A stretch of 64,000 nt of DNA from Bacillus sp. S/N-304-OC-R1 (lineage in GTDB: Bacteria > Bacillota > Bacilli > Bacillales > Cytobacillaceae), in the NCBI RefSeq assembly GCF_019749375.1, contig NZ_JACWFE010000013.1, positions 1-64,000 of the forward strand. The letters are read 5' to 3'. This document shows, one piece after another, positions 19,554-28,623 of the stretch. Made by a program: the position numbers and the translations under genes. Position 1 is the stretch's first letter. Each line of letters starts with the position of its first letter. Below the pieces are notes generated by a model. That model was not told the DNA's origin and did not search any database. It was given only the letters and a program-made list of their open reading frames with translations.

Positions 19554-19642
19554 GGTTCTTCCTAGAATAATTTGCAGATTTCTTATAGAATGGGATAAGA
19601 GCAACTGAAGTAACTTTGTTTTAAAGGAAGTGTCAAATTAAA

Positions 19643-21802
19643 TTGAATAAAAAGAAAAAGAAGAAAAAGTCACATGTTCCCATTCGGCTGAACATTTTAT
19701 TTTTTATGGTATTTATACTGTTTTCTGTACTAGTACTTCGGCTAGGGATCGTGCAAATTGTTTATGGCGATGATTATAGACGGGAAATCGAACGGACTGA
19801 GGATATTACTGTAAATAACCCAGTACCAAGGGGGAAAATGTTCGATCGTACAGGGAAAGTCATAGTTGACAATACCCCGGAAAATGCCATTACGTATACG
19901 AATCGTGGTGCAAAGCAAGATGAGATGCTGCAAGTAGCAAAAAGACTTGCTAAACTAATTGATAAAGATACGGATAAACTTCATGATCGAGAAAAAAAGG
20001 ATTATTGGATACTTAAGAATCCAGAGCGGGCTGATAAAAAGGTTTCTGAAAAGGAAATAGAAAAATTAAAAGAAACATATGAAGGTAAAGAACTTGATAA
20101 AGAAATTTATCGCATTAAGGTTGATCGAGTGACGGATAAAGAGCTGCAGGAGCTTACACCGGATGATTTAGAAGTCTTAGCGATTTATAAAGAGTTTACA
20201 AGCGGATATGCTTTAACACCGCAAATTGTAAAGAATAAGAATGTAACACCAGAAGAATTCGCAGTTGTAAGTGAGAATCTTCAATTGCTTCCAGGTGTTG
20301 ATACGACTACTGATTGGGAGAGATCCTATGCATTTGGCTCAACCTTAAAATCAGTTCTTGGAAAGATAACTGATTCGGATGAAGGTCTGCCAGCTGAGCA
20401 GCTTGACTATTACTTAGCAAGAGATTACAGCCGAAATGATCGAGTAGGAAAAAGCTATATTGAAATGCAGTATGAGGATGTTCTGCACGGTCAAAAGGCA
20501 AAGGTGAAGAATGTAACTGATAAAGCGGGTAATGTATTAGAAACCATTCCGGTTACAGAAGGTAAACGAGGAATGGATCTCGTTCTAAGCATTGATATGG
20601 ATCTTCAAGTAGCAGTTGAAAAAATAATCGAAGAAGAATTAAAGGCCTCCAAAGCGAAGGCAAATACTAATTTGCTTGATCGAGCTTATGTTGTTTTAAT
20701 GGATCCGCATACTGGTGAAATCTTGACAATGGCCGGAAAACGGATTGTTAAGGATGAAGAGACTGGCAAGAGTGTTATGCAGGATGATGCGCTTGGAAAT
20801 ATAACAACAAGTTATAACGTAGGTTCTGCTGTTAAGGGAGCAACGATCCTTACAGGCTTTAAAACAGGTGTTATTTCACCTGGTACAACGTTCTACGATG
20901 CTCCGATTTTAATTAGCAGAACACCGCCAAAGAAATCATGGAAAAACCTTGGTTCCATGAATGACATTAATGCACTTAAATATTCATCAAACGTATACAT
21001 GTTTTATACGGCGATAAGAATTGGTGAAGGAACGTATATTCCAAATGCTCCGCTCCCATTGAAATTGGATAAAGGATTTACAACGTTTAGGGACTCTTTC
21101 GCTCAATTTGGATTAGGAGTACGTACTGGAATTGATTTGCCAAATGAGACAGCTGGCTTTAAAGGCAATTATGGTAATACGACTGGACTATTGCTTGACT
21201 TATCAATCGGCCAGTTTGACACTTATTCTACTATGCAATTGGCACAATATGTTTCAACCATTGCAAATGGAGGAAACCGGATGGAACCGCATATTGTGAA
21301 AGAAATTCGTGAACCATTATTGGAAAACAATGAGCTTGGCCCAATTGTCCAAGAGATTAAGCCTAAGGTTCTTAACCGAGTTGATGCAAAGCCAGAATGG
21401 TTTGATAGAGTTCATCAAGGGTTCAAAAAAGTGTATCAGGAACCGGGAGGAACTGCTTATTCTTATTTCGGCAGTAAAGATTATAATCCCGCTGGTAAAA
21501 CAGGAACAGCTCAAGCCTTCTATGACGGTCCAGAGCGTAAGAAATTTGGCAAGGAACCGCCAGAGGTGATCAATTTAAGCCTTGTAGGGTATGCACCAGA
21601 AGATAATCCAGAAATTGCGATGGCTGTTATAGTTCCATGGGCATATCAAGGAGGACAAGGGCACTCTGCGAATTTAATTATCGGTCAAAGAGTCATGGAC
21701 ACTTATTTTGATTTAAAGAAGCAGCGACAAATGGGCAAAAAAGACCCCGCACAAGACCAGCAAAATAGTACGGATGAAACAGAAAGTGAAAAAACTGAAT
21801 AA
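19643..21802 (+). CDS. pbpA: Penicillin-binding protein 2A, class B transpeptidase
   Basis: Membrane-anchored DD-transpeptidase that cross-links peptidoglycan, in Bacillus mainly during side-wall elongation. A lysine-rich start leads into one membrane segment (about residues 16-40), a dimerisation or pedestal domain (about 55-300) and the transpeptidase domain. The active-site serine is Ser395 in SAVK (395-398), with SSN at 448-450 and KTG at 619-621. The tail is hydrophilic. The start is TTG at 19643, preceded by AAAGGAAGTG. Its 719 residues match B. subtilis PbpA, as does its position before pstS. Confidence 0.94.
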   Translation: MNKKKKKKKSHVPIRLNILFFMVFILFSVLVLRLGIVQIVYGDDYRREIERTEDITVNNPVPRGKMFDRTGKVIVDNTPENAITYTNRGAKQDEMLQVAKRLAKLIDKDTDKLHDREKKDYWILKNPERADKKVSEKEIEKLKETYEGKELDKEIYRIKVDRVTDKELQELTPDDLEVLAIYKEFTSGYALTPQIVKNKNVTPEEFAVVSENLQLLPGVDTTTDWERSYAFGSTLKSVLGKITDSDEGLPAEQLDYYLARDYSRNDRVGKSYIEMQYEDVLHGQKAKVKNVTDKAGNVLETIPVTEGKRGMDLVLSIDMDLQVAVEKIIEEELKASKAKANTNLLDRAYVVLMDPHTGEILTMAGKRIVKDEETGKSVMQDDALGNITTSYNVGSAVKGATILTGFKTGVISPGTTFYDAPILISRTPPKKSWKNLGSMNDINALKYSSNVYMFYTAIRIGEGTYIPNAPLPLKLDKGFTTFRDSFAQFGLGVRTGIDLPNETAGFKGNYGNTTGLLLDLSIGQFDTYSTMQLAQYVSTIANGGNRMEPHIVKEIREPLLENNELGPIVQEIKPKVLNRVDAKPEWFDRVHQGFKKVYQEPGGTAYSYFGSKDYNPAGKTGTAQAFYDGPERKKFGKEPPEVINLSLVGYAPEDNPEIAMAVIVPWAYQGGQGHSANLIIGQRVMDTYFDLKKQRQMGKKDPAQDQQNSTDETESEKTE

Positions 21803-21812
21803 ATATATCTAT

Positions 21813-21850
21813 AAAAGTCTGTCATTTTTAAATAATGACAGGCTTTTTTC
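21813..21850 (+). terminator. Terminator of pbpA
   Basis: AAAAGTCTGTCATT and AATGACAGGCTTTT pair with one G-T pair, followed by a T run. Confidence 0.85.
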
Positions 21851-21874
21851 TTGGCAAATAATAAACTCTGTCCA

Positions 21875-21886
21875 TTTTTCGACAAA
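21875..21886 (-). promoter_or_regulatory. 0A-box-like site upstream of pstS
   Basis: On the minus strand the sequence reads TTTGTCGAAAAA, which contains a perfect Spo0A box (TTGTCGAA). It ends 22 nt before the first PhoP box. Binding by Spo0A is an inference. Confidence 0.45.
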
Positions 21887-21907
21887 TTACCACATGATTT
21901 ATCACGA

Positions 21908-21946
21908 TTTACAAAACCTTTACATTTCATTAAAACCCAATTTACA
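21908..21946 (+). promoter_or_regulatory. PhoP-box array controlling pstSCAB-phoU
   Basis: Four hexamers at exact 11-bp steps: TTTACA (21908), TTTACA (21919), TTAAAA (21930) and TTTACA (21941), each with a 5-nt spacer. This is the classical layout for tandem PhoP dimers in Bacillus. A TAATAC element at 21961-21966 can serve as the -10 region, with the last box in the -35 position. It predicts induction by phosphate starvation. Confidence 0.9.
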
Positions 21947-22008
21947 CTCATGCTTTATTCTAATACATGTAGGACAAATCATTGAAAACTCTTAGGGGGA
22001 ATAAAGAA

Positions 22009-22998
22009 ATGAAAAGCTTTAAGTACGTAGCACTATCAGCAATGATTGGGGCAGTGCTAGCATTCACTGCAGCTTGTGGTTCATCTGACGCAGGAACAGC
22101 AAATGGTTCTTCTCAAACAGAAGGAACAAAAACTGAACAAGCTGGTGAGGAAAATAAGCAACTTCAAGGTGAAATAAATATTGACGGATCATCTACAGTA
22201 TTTCCTATCATGGAGGCTGTTGTAGAAGAGTTTGGCATGGAACAGCCTGGAGTTAAAGTTTCTGTTGCTTCCTCTGGTACAGGTGGCGGATTTAAAGCAT
22301 TTATTGCTGGAACAACTGATTTTAGTAATGCGTCTCGTCCAGTTAAAGATGAAGAAAAAGCTCAGCTTGATGAAAAAGGTATTGCCTTTACTGAATTTAA
22401 ATTAGCAAATGACGGATTATCTGTTGTTGTTAATAAAGACAACACATGGGTGGATTACCTAACTATAGATGAATTAAAGAAAATGTGGCTGGAAGATGGA
22501 ACAGTGAAGAAATGGTCTGATATCCGCAAAGGATGGCCAGAAGAGGAAATTAAATTCTACTCACCAGGTACTGATTCCGGAACATTTGACTACTTTGATG
22601 AAGTAATTCTAGAAGATCAGCCGTTAGTAGAAAAAGCTACTCTTTCAGAAGATGACAATGTACTTGTTCAAGGTGTTGCTGGTGATAAAAATGCAATCGG
22701 CTACTTTGGATATGCTTACTATGCTGAAAACAAAGATAAGTTAAAAGTTGTACCGATTGATGGCGGTAATGGTCCTGTAGAACCAACAAATGCAACAGTT
22801 GAAAGCGGAGAATACTCACCGTTATCCCGTCCACTGTTCACATATGTGAAGAACGAATCAGTAAAGAAAGAAGAAGTATATGAATTCTTGAAATTTACTT
22901 TAGAAAATGCAGCCGTGCTTTCTGAGGATGTAGGGTATGTAAAATTAAAGGATGAAGATTATAAAAAGGCTTTAGAAACATTAAAAGGTCTTAAGTAA
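22009..22998 (+). CDS. pstS: Phosphate-binding lipoprotein PstS
   Basis: Extracellular phosphate receptor of the high-affinity Pst importer. The signal peptide ends in a lipobox with the lipidated cysteine at residue 23 (FTAACGSS). A Ser/Thr/Glu-rich linker follows, then the type II binding domain. Phosphate contacts are visible in DGSSTVFP and SSGTGGGFKAF and in SPGTDSGTFDYF. ATG at 22009 has TAGGGGGA in front. It is the first gene of the operon and lies directly behind the PhoP boxes. Confidence 0.95.
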   Translation: MKSFKYVALSAMIGAVLAFTAACGSSDAGTANGSSQTEGTKTEQAGEENKQLQGEINIDGSSTVFPIMEAVVEEFGMEQPGVKVSVASSGTGGGFKAFIAGTTDFSNASRPVKDEEKAQLDEKGIAFTEFKLANDGLSVVVNKDNTWVDYLTIDELKKMWLEDGTVKKWSDIRKGWPEEEIKFYSPGTDSGTFDYFDEVILEDQPLVEKATLSEDDNVLVQGVAGDKNAIGYFGYAYYAENKDKLKVVPIDGGNGPVEPTNATVESGEYSPLSRPLFTYVKNESVKKEEVYEFLKFTLENAAVLSEDVGYVKLKDEDYKKALETLKGLK

Positions 22999-23070
22999 AT
23001 CTAAAACTTAATGGTGGGAAGCGCGTCACTTGTGCTTCTCATCTTGTTGTGGATGAAGGGGGTTTTCACT

Positions 23071-24021
23071 TTGGATATGCAAAAGTCATCAGCTTCATTT
23101 TCAGTTCAGGAAATGATTCAAGCTAAAAAACAAAAGAAAAATACAAATGCAGCTATGGAAAAGATCATGCCAATCCTTTTATTATTAACCGCAGCGGTTT
23201 CAGTCTTAACTACACTCGGGATTGTGCTTACATTGATTGTAGAAACCTTTACCTTCTTCAGTAAAGTTTCCGTTATTGAATTTCTAACCTCAAAAAGGTG
23301 GTACCCGTTTTCTTCGACTCAGGGGTCATTTGGAGTCATGCCGCTTGTTTTAGGGACTTTAAAAGTAACGATTATTGCTGCAATAGTTGCTGTTCCAATT
23401 GGATTAGCATCAGCCATTTTCTTGAGTGAGTATGCTTCTGATAAAACAAGAAGAATTATTAAACCGATTTTAGAAGTTTTAGCAGGGATTCCTACAATTG
23501 TCTATGGATTTTTTGCTTTAACTTTTGTAACGCCGATATTAAGAGATTTAATACCTTCCCTTGAAATATTTAATGCATTAAGCCCGGGGATTGTGATTGG
23601 GATTATGATCACGCCAATGATTGCTTCGTTATCAGAAGATGCAATGACTTCTGTACCAAATTCGATGAGAGAAGGAGCACTTGCTTTAGGATCAACAAAG
23701 CTTGAAGTAGCGATTAAAGTAGTTCTGCCAGCTGCTATTTCTGGTATCGTAGCTTCTATAGTACTGGCTGTTTCCAGAGCAATTGGAGAAACGATGATTG
23801 TTGCTGTGGCTGGAGGATCAACGCCTAATATGAATTTGGATGTAACAAGTTCGATTCAAACGATGACAGCGTATATTGTTCAAGTAAGCCAAGGAGACGC
23901 GGGCTACGGAACGACAATTTATTACAGTATTTATGCTGTAGGATTTACTCTGTTCTTATTTACAATGGTTATGAATCTGCTTGCCCAATTTATCTCTCGA
24001 CGCTTCAGGGAGGAATATTAA
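23071..24021 (+). CDS. pstC: Phosphate ABC transporter permease PstC
   Basis: A 316-residue inner-membrane permease with about six membrane segments; it forms the channel with PstA. The cytoplasmic coupling loop is visible as EGALALGSTKLEVAIKVVLPAA. I choose the TTG at 23071 because AAGGGGG lies 9 nt before it; an ATG at 23077 is the alternative. The longer frame from 23011 would add a false hydrophobic leader. The protein differs clearly from the B. subtilis PstC I remember, so this may be a different Pst subtype. Confidence 0.9.
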   Translation: MDMQKSSASFSVQEMIQAKKQKKNTNAAMEKIMPILLLLTAAVSVLTTLGIVLTLIVETFTFFSKVSVIEFLTSKRWYPFSSTQGSFGVMPLVLGTLKVTIIAAIVAVPIGLASAIFLSEYASDKTRRIIKPILEVLAGIPTIVYGFFALTFVTPILRDLIPSLEIFNALSPGIVIGIMITPMIASLSEDAMTSVPNSMREGALALGSTKLEVAIKVVLPAAISGIVASIVLAVSRAIGETMIVAVAGGSTPNMNLDVTSSIQTMTAYIVQVSQGDAGYGTTIYYSIYAVGFTLFLFTMVMNLLAQFISRRFREEY

Positions 24022-24900
24022 ATGAAATTAATTGATTCAACATCAGTGATTAAAAGGATGAAAGCGAGATTGGCTGCCAATATCGTCTTTAAATGTTTAT
24101 TTTTCGCAGCGACAATGTTTGGCTTACTCGTTCTAGGCATTTTATTATATCGGATACTCACTCAAGGACTTGCTTATCTTGATTTGCAATTTTTACAGAG
24201 CCTGCCTTCAAGAAAACCTGAGAATGCAGGGGTGAAGACAGCTTTAATAGGTACAGTGTGGCTAATGGGGGTAGTAGCGCCTGTATCTTTAATATTAGGT
24301 GTGGGGACAGCCATTTATTTAGAGGAATATGCGAAGAAAAACCGCTTTACGAGATTTATTCAAATAAATATTTCGAATCTTGCTGGTGTTCCATCTATCG
24401 TATTCGGGTTATTAGGATTAACTGTCTTCGTTCGAGCGCTTGCACTTGGCACAAGTGTGTTAGCTGCAGGACTTACAATGAGTCTGCTAGTCCTGCCTAT
24501 TATCATTGTTGCTTCTCAGGAAGCAATCAGATCTGTGTCGAAGGAGCTAAGAGAAGCTTCATATGGAATGGGCGCAACAAAATGGCAAACAATTGTTCAT
24601 GTCGTTCTGCCAGCTGCAATCCCAGGGATCTTAACGGGAGGAATCCTGGCGTTATCAAGAGCAATCGGAGAAACAGCTCCTCTAGTTGTTCTTGGATTGC
24701 CACTATTCCTTGCCTTTTTACCAAAGTCAGTTTTTGATATGTTCACCGTTTTGCCTATGCAAATATATAACTGGACCGGAAGGCCGCAAGCTGAATTCCA
24801 ATCGTTAGCTGCTGCAGGCATTATCGTGCTGCTTATTCTATTGATCTTTATGAATTCAATTGCTGTTTTAATTCGAAATAAATTCCAAAATAGATATTAG
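24022..24900 (+). CDS. pstA: Phosphate ABC transporter permease PstA
   Basis: The second 292-residue permease, with six membrane segments and the EAA-type loop REASYGMGATKWQTIVHVVLPAA. Its ATG follows the stop codon of pstC directly (TAAATG) and GGAGGAA lies in the end of pstC, so translation is coupled. The sequence TVLPMQIYNWTGRPQ near the C terminus is typical of PstA. Confidence 0.94.
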   Translation: MKLIDSTSVIKRMKARLAANIVFKCLFFAATMFGLLVLGILLYRILTQGLAYLDLQFLQSLPSRKPENAGVKTALIGTVWLMGVVAPVSLILGVGTAIYLEEYAKKNRFTRFIQINISNLAGVPSIVFGLLGLTVFVRALALGTSVLAAGLTMSLLVLPIIIVASQEAIRSVSKELREASYGMGATKWQTIVHVVLPAAIPGILTGGILALSRAIGETAPLVVLGLPLFLAFLPKSVFDMFTVLPMQIYNWTGRPQAEFQSLAAAGIIVLLILLIFMNSIAVLIRNKFQNRY

Positions 24901-24931
24901 TCTTCTTAATGGATGAAGGGAGAACTGAAAT

Positions 24932-25759
24932 ATGAAAGCGACAATGGAAAGACAAAAGGTACGTATGATTCATAGAACTGACATTCAGTCTGAAGAGGCA
25001 GCAAAAAATATCGTTTATAAAACCGATAGTCTTAATTTATGGTATGGGGAAAATCATGCGTTGAAAAATATTAATCTAGATATTTACGAAAATGAAGTAA
25101 CAGCCATTATTGGCCCATCCGGTTGTGGGAAATCTACCTATATTAAAACGTTAAACCGAATGATTGAGCTCGTCCCAATTGTTAAAACGTCCGGTGAAAT
25201 ATTGTACCGTGGCAGAAATATTTTTGATAAGTCATATGGAGTGGAAGAATTGCGGACAAAGGTTGGAATGGTGTTCCAAAAACCAAATCCATTCCCAAAG
25301 TCTATTTATGAAAATGTAGCCTATGGCCCAAAAATTCATGGTATCCGTGATAAAAAAATTCTTGATCAAATCGTGGAGAAAAGCTTAAAGGGTGCTGCTA
25401 TTTGGGATGAAGTAAAGGACCGACTGCACCAAAATGCATATGGGCTTTCAGGTGGACAGCAGCAGCGTCTATGTATTGCCCGCTGTTTAGCAATTGAGCC
25501 GGACGTCATTTTAATGGATGAACCAACATCAGCGCTTGATCCGATTTCAACTTTAAAAGTAGAAGAGTTAGTACAAGAATTAAAGAAACAATTTAGTATC
25601 ATAATCGTTACACATAATATGCAGCAGGCTGCCCGTATTTCTGATAAAACCGCCTTTTTCCTAAATGGGGAGGTTATCGAGTTTTCAGAGACAAATAAAA
25701 TTTTCTCAACACCTTCAGATAAACGAACAGAAGACTATATTACAGGAAGATTCGGCTAA
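24932..25759 (+). CDS. pstB: Phosphate ABC transporter ATP-binding protein PstB
   Basis: Cytoplasmic ATPase of the Pst importer. Walker [10 protein letters not shown] near residue 64, the PstB-specific [21 protein letters not shown], the signature [13 protein letters not shown] and Walker [14 protein letters not shown] are all present. The first 25 residues form an extra basic leader. Only one pstB is present; B. subtilis has two. GGGAG precedes the ATG. Confidence 0.96.
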   Translation: MKATMERQKVRMIHRTDIQSEEAAKNIVYKTDSLNLWYGENHALKNINLDIYENEVTAIIGPSGCGKSTYIKTLNRMIELVPIVKTSGEILYRGRNIFDKSYGVEELRTKVGMVFQKPNPFPKSIYENVAYGPKIHGIRDKKILDQIVEKSLKGAAIWDEVKDRLHQNAYGLSGGQQQRLCIARCLAIEPDVILMDEPTSALDPISTLKVEELVQELKKQFSIIIVTHNMQQAARISDKTAFFLNGEVIEFSETNKIFSTPSDKRTEDYITGRFG

Positions 25760-25784
25760 TTGCACGGAAGGGAGACCGACAGCC

Positions 25785-26441
25785 ATGTCAGTTCGTGAAA
25801 AGTTTGATATCGATTTGAAAGAGTTACAGGGGAAACTATTAGAAATAGGAGGCTTTGCAGAAAAGGCCTTATCCAAATCTATTGAGGCGTTAGAAACACA
25901 AAATCTTGAATTGGCTCTTGAAATTATCGATAATGATTCACAGGCAAATTTGATGTATGAAGATATTAATGATTTCGCTATCTTGCTTATTGCTAAGCAG
26001 CAGCCGGTAGCTATTGATCTCCGCAGGATCATTGTGGGTATCAAAATAGCAACAAATATTGAAAGAATCGCAGATTTTGCTGTTAATATTGCAAAATCTA
26101 CGATTAGAATCGGTTCTGAGCCGCTAGTAAAACCGATTGTGCATATAAAAGAGATGCATACAATTGCATTAGAAATGCTGAGATTATCTTTAGAGGCTTT
26201 TGTAGATGAAGATATTGTAAAAGCTAAAAAACTCGCTGACATGGATGACCGTGTAGATGATTTATATGGTCAGACCATTATAGAATTAATGCAAATCAAT
26301 TTGCAAAAGCCAGAATCACTTTCACAAATAATCCAGCTGTCATTTATTTGCCGATATCTTGAAAGATCTGCTGATCATATAACGAATATTGCAGAAAGTA
26401 TTTTATACCTTGTAAAGGGAAGGCAATATGATTTGAATTAA
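25785..26441 (+). CDS. phoU: Phosphate signalling protein PhoU
   Basis: A 218-residue all-helical protein with two three-helix repeats, each carrying a metal-binding motif (ERIADFAVNIA and ERSADHITNIAE). In many bacteria PhoU connects Pst transport activity to PhoR. ATG at 25785 is preceded by AAGGGAG. B. subtilis lacks phoU in its pst operon, so this operon has a different composition. The tail domain of the Na/Pi carrier at 15160 resembles it. Confidence 0.94.
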   Translation: MSVREKFDIDLKELQGKLLEIGGFAEKALSKSIEALETQNLELALEIIDNDSQANLMYEDINDFAILLIAKQQPVAIDLRRIIVGIKIATNIERIADFAVNIAKSTIRIGSEPLVKPIVHIKEMHTIALEMLRLSLEAFVDEDIVKAKKLADMDDRVDDLYGQTIIELMQINLQKPESLSQIIQLSFICRYLERSADHITNIAESILYLVKGRQYDLN

Positions 26442-26449
26442 TATGAATC

Positions 26450-26480
26450 AAAAAAGCTAAAGGACTCCTTTAGCTTTTTG
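26450..26480. terminator. Bidirectional terminator after phoU
   Basis: AAAAAGCTAAAGGA and TCCTTTAGCTTTTT form a 13-14 bp stem with almost no loop. It overlaps the end of the convergent gene. Confidence 0.88.
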
Positions 26481-26943
26481 TTATGATTTTTGCAATTTGT
26501 TTGTAGCTCATTCCTGCAGTTAGTTCAAATTTCCCAAGTTGAATTCGTTTGCTGTAGCCATTTTCTTCAAGGTAAGTTTCAAACTCATTAGCATCATCAA
26601 TAATTTTTTTCTGTTCCAATAGGGAAGCAATCTCATGAGAAACCATTCCAGCTGCAATTTCTAACTTATATGCATGAATCGTATCTTCTTCTTTTTGAGG
26701 AGTGGCAGGATCCTGCTGCGTTGCTTTCGCTTCCTTATTCTTCTCTTTAATCGCTTCTTCCATATTCTGATATTTTTCTTTTGTTAAGATGATATATCCT
26801 TGGTCAGCTAGTAAGTCCTTAGCATTAACGATATTTAATTCATCCGGTGTAGCTCTATCCAAAACATAATAGTAATAGGAACCGATTATGCAGACAGCTA
26901 CTAATATTCCTAGTGCAAAGGCACGTGTATTTCTTTTGTTCAT
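26470..26943 (-). CDS. yqzC: YqzC-like anchored protein, MltG-related tail
   Basis: A 157-residue protein with one N-terminal membrane segment (about 8-26) and an extracellular part. A charged linker (Glu/Lys/Pro-rich) is followed by two repeats resembling the LysM-like part of YceG/MltG (AAGMVSHEIASLLEQKKII and TAGMSYKQIAKII). It lacks the catalytic domain of MltG. The function is unknown. It lies next to yqzD, 2 nt apart, and the two form a small operon. Confidence 0.68.
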   Translation of the reverse strand: MNKRNTRAFALGILVAVCIIGSYYYYVLDRATPDELNIVNAKDLLADQGYIILTKEKYQNMEEAIKEKNKEAKATQQDPATPQKEEDTIHAYKLEIAAGMVSHEIASLLEQKKIIDDANEFETYLEENGYSKRIQLGKFELTAGMSYKQIAKIITKS

Positions 26944-26945
26944 AT

Positions 26946-27320
26946 TTAGCCTCTTCTCATCTTCTCAGCTATGATCGATTCAACTTCCTCAGGTGTAAGG
27001 GAGGATTGGCGTGCAATTTGATCAGTTGTTAATCCTTGCTGGACAAGGGACCATACCTGATTCTTGATTATCTCATGAATTTCTTTTTTTTCACTTGATG
27101 CCTTTGAAATGGCTGATACCGGTTGGAAATCAATATCATTAACAAGTAATTCTTCTTCAAGAACCTTTAATTTTTTCTTCACTACATACATATCTTGAAT
27201 TTGCTGCATAGAAAGCTGGTCCATTTCTTCACGGAGAATCTTATATGGATCCTTCATAAAGGCTGAAGAAATTAGCAGGATCATTGCAAAGGCCAGTAAG
27301 CCTATCATTAAGTATTCCAA
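26946..27320 (-). CDS. yqzD: YqzD-like membrane protein (DUF6115 type)
   Basis: About 124 residues: one N-terminal membrane segment, a coiled-coil stretch (MQQIQDMYVVKKKLKVLEEEL) and a C-terminal helix-turn-helix-like part (GLTTDQIARQSSLTPEEVESII). I prefer the TTG at 27320 because AGGTGA precedes it; the GTG at 27329 overlaps that site. Function unknown. A similar tail appears in small swarming-related Bacillus proteins, but that link is weak. Confidence 0.65.
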   Translation of the reverse strand: MEYLMIGLLAFAMILLISSAFMKDPYKILREEMDQLSMQQIQDMYVVKKKLKVLEEELLVNDIDFQPVSAISKASSEKKEIHEIIKNQVWSLVQQGLTTDQIARQSSLTPEEVESIIAEKMRRG

Positions 27321-27329
27321 GTCAGTCAC

Positions 27330-27680
27330 CTCAATCTTTTACCTATCCTTATTTTAGCATTAAAAAAGCCAAATTTCGATTTGAATTGTACAGGATAAGC
27401 CAATTGTTAAAGTATTTGTCGGATTTTTAAAGAACTATGGGAAGTTTTTTTGTCGAAAAAGGACAATTATTAATAATATATTTTCCGAGAAAAATTTTTC
27501 ATCTCCTGCAAATGTATGCATAATCACGTAACGCAGGATACGACAATTTCCGTTTATTGTGAGAGTAAGTTTTCAGTGATAACATATAGAAATAAGGAAT
27601 AAATTTACTCGTGTACACATATATTGAATATTTTGTTTCGTGCAAATTACATATGAAAATTTTTGCGGAGGTGATATCGT
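27330..27680. other. Gap holding 0A-like boxes and divergent control elements
   Basis: No gene is visible. TTTGTCGAAAA at 27449-27459 is a perfect Spo0A box in extended form. A variant TTTGTCGGAT lies at 27415, and a reversed TTGTCG lies near 27540 (in ACGACAA). The stretch CATATGAAAA before the next gene is AT-rich, and I could not assign a clear promoter. Confidence 0.4.
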
Positions 27681-28322
27681 ATGAAGATTAATACTTGGGT
27701 GCAGTCAAAGGATACAGGAGAAATTTCAGTATCTAATCATGAGCGGATAGAAGTAATTCCCGGGGTTTGGATTAATGGAAAAACATATTGGCTAACTCCC
27801 GGAGTGGAATCAATGATTCCAGAGGAAGGAATTTCAGTCCACTTAAAACAAGAGGAAGAGACTTCTGAGATTAAATTATATCATGTTAGCATTACGAATT
27901 ATCGTGAACGGCATCTAAATGTGAAACTGCTTATTCAAAATCGTCATTATTTGAGCGGAAATGAGTTGAAAAATTTATTACAGAAGCCATATCATTTATC
28001 CTTTATTTCACCATCTGAAAAGGTCGTATTCCATCTCGATCATGATAATGTATACTTGGCTAATGGCTGTTTCCATGAAAATAATTCTGGCATAAGCACT
28101 ATTCAATCTCTTAGGAATGTCTTTACTGATAATATCTGGAATTGCCAAAGATCTGGCAAGCTTAAATACAACCCAATGGCTAATGGGGATGCAGTAAGTC
28201 TCTTTATTTACGACTTTCATTTCAAGGGAAAACAAACTTTGGAAGGTAAATCGTGGGTGATTACCGGTAAAGACGAATCGGAACTTGTAAAAATAAACGA
28301 GACACTTTTAAAAACACACTAG
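27681..28322 (+). CDS. Unrecognised conserved-looking protein
   Basis: A 213-residue soluble protein that I do not recognise. It has no signal peptide, no membrane segment and no clear catalytic motif. Predicted strands dominate the first 120 residues, with a sharp WINGKTYWLTPGVE segment near residue 30, and the C-terminal half has an SWVITGKDESELVKIN patch. The strong binding site GCGGAGGTGATATC precedes the ATG, so it is translated. It lies between yqzD and rpmG, where B. subtilis has yqgL/yqgM, but I cannot tie it to either. The upstream gap has 0A-like boxes. Confidence 0.7.
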   Translation: MKINTWVQSKDTGEISVSNHERIEVIPGVWINGKTYWLTPGVESMIPEEGISVHLKQEEETSEIKLYHVSITNYRERHLNVKLLIQNRHYLSGNELKNLLQKPYHLSFISPSEKVVFHLDHDNVYLANGCFHENNSGISTIQSLRNVFTDNIWNCQRSGKLKYNPMANGDAVSLFIYDFHFKGKQTLEGKSWVITGKDESELVKINETLLKTH

Positions 28323-28399
28323 CATTTACCTCTGAAAAATGATATTATAGAAAAGTCGTATGAACGAACTAGTTTGAACATAGTTTGGAGGGATATTAC

Positions 28400-28549
28400 A
28401 TGCGTGTGAATATTACGTTAGCTTGCACAGAATGTGGAGATCGTAACTATATTTCTAAAAAAAATAAACGAAACAATCCAGATCGTCTTGAGCTTAAGAA
28501 ATACTGCCCAAGAGAAAAGCGTTCTACTACACATCGTGAGACAAAATAA
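28400..28549 (+). CDS. rpmG: 50S ribosomal protein L33
   Basis: A 49-residue ribosomal protein that begins [17 protein letters not shown]. The first zinc pair CTEC (residues 9 and 12) is intact, while the second pair has only Cys36 (CPRE), as in RpmGA of B. subtilis. GGAGG precedes the ATG. Position just before fthC matches rpmGA. Confidence 0.95.
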   Translation: MRVNITLACTECGDRNYISKKNKRNNPDRLELKKYCPREKRSTTHRETK

Positions 28550-28623
28550 GCAGTGGGGTGATTCCTACTGCTTTTTTTGTTGTTTCATTACGTAAAAAAA
28601 ATATGACAATTGGGGGAGCCAAA

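Noticed and set aside
24258-24737. A 159-codon frame within pstA in another frame
   Set aside because: Rich in Cys, Ser and Arg; it is a frame shadow of a typical PstA coding sequence.
25715-26242. A 175-codon frame opposite phoU
   Set aside because: It is the antisense shadow of phoU, with a Ser/Ile-rich composition and no ribosome binding site.
27626-27660. Sporulation-type promoter (TGAATA and CATATGA) before the unknown gene
   Set aside because: The spacing of 19 nt is too long for SigF/SigG, and the -10 is imperfect.
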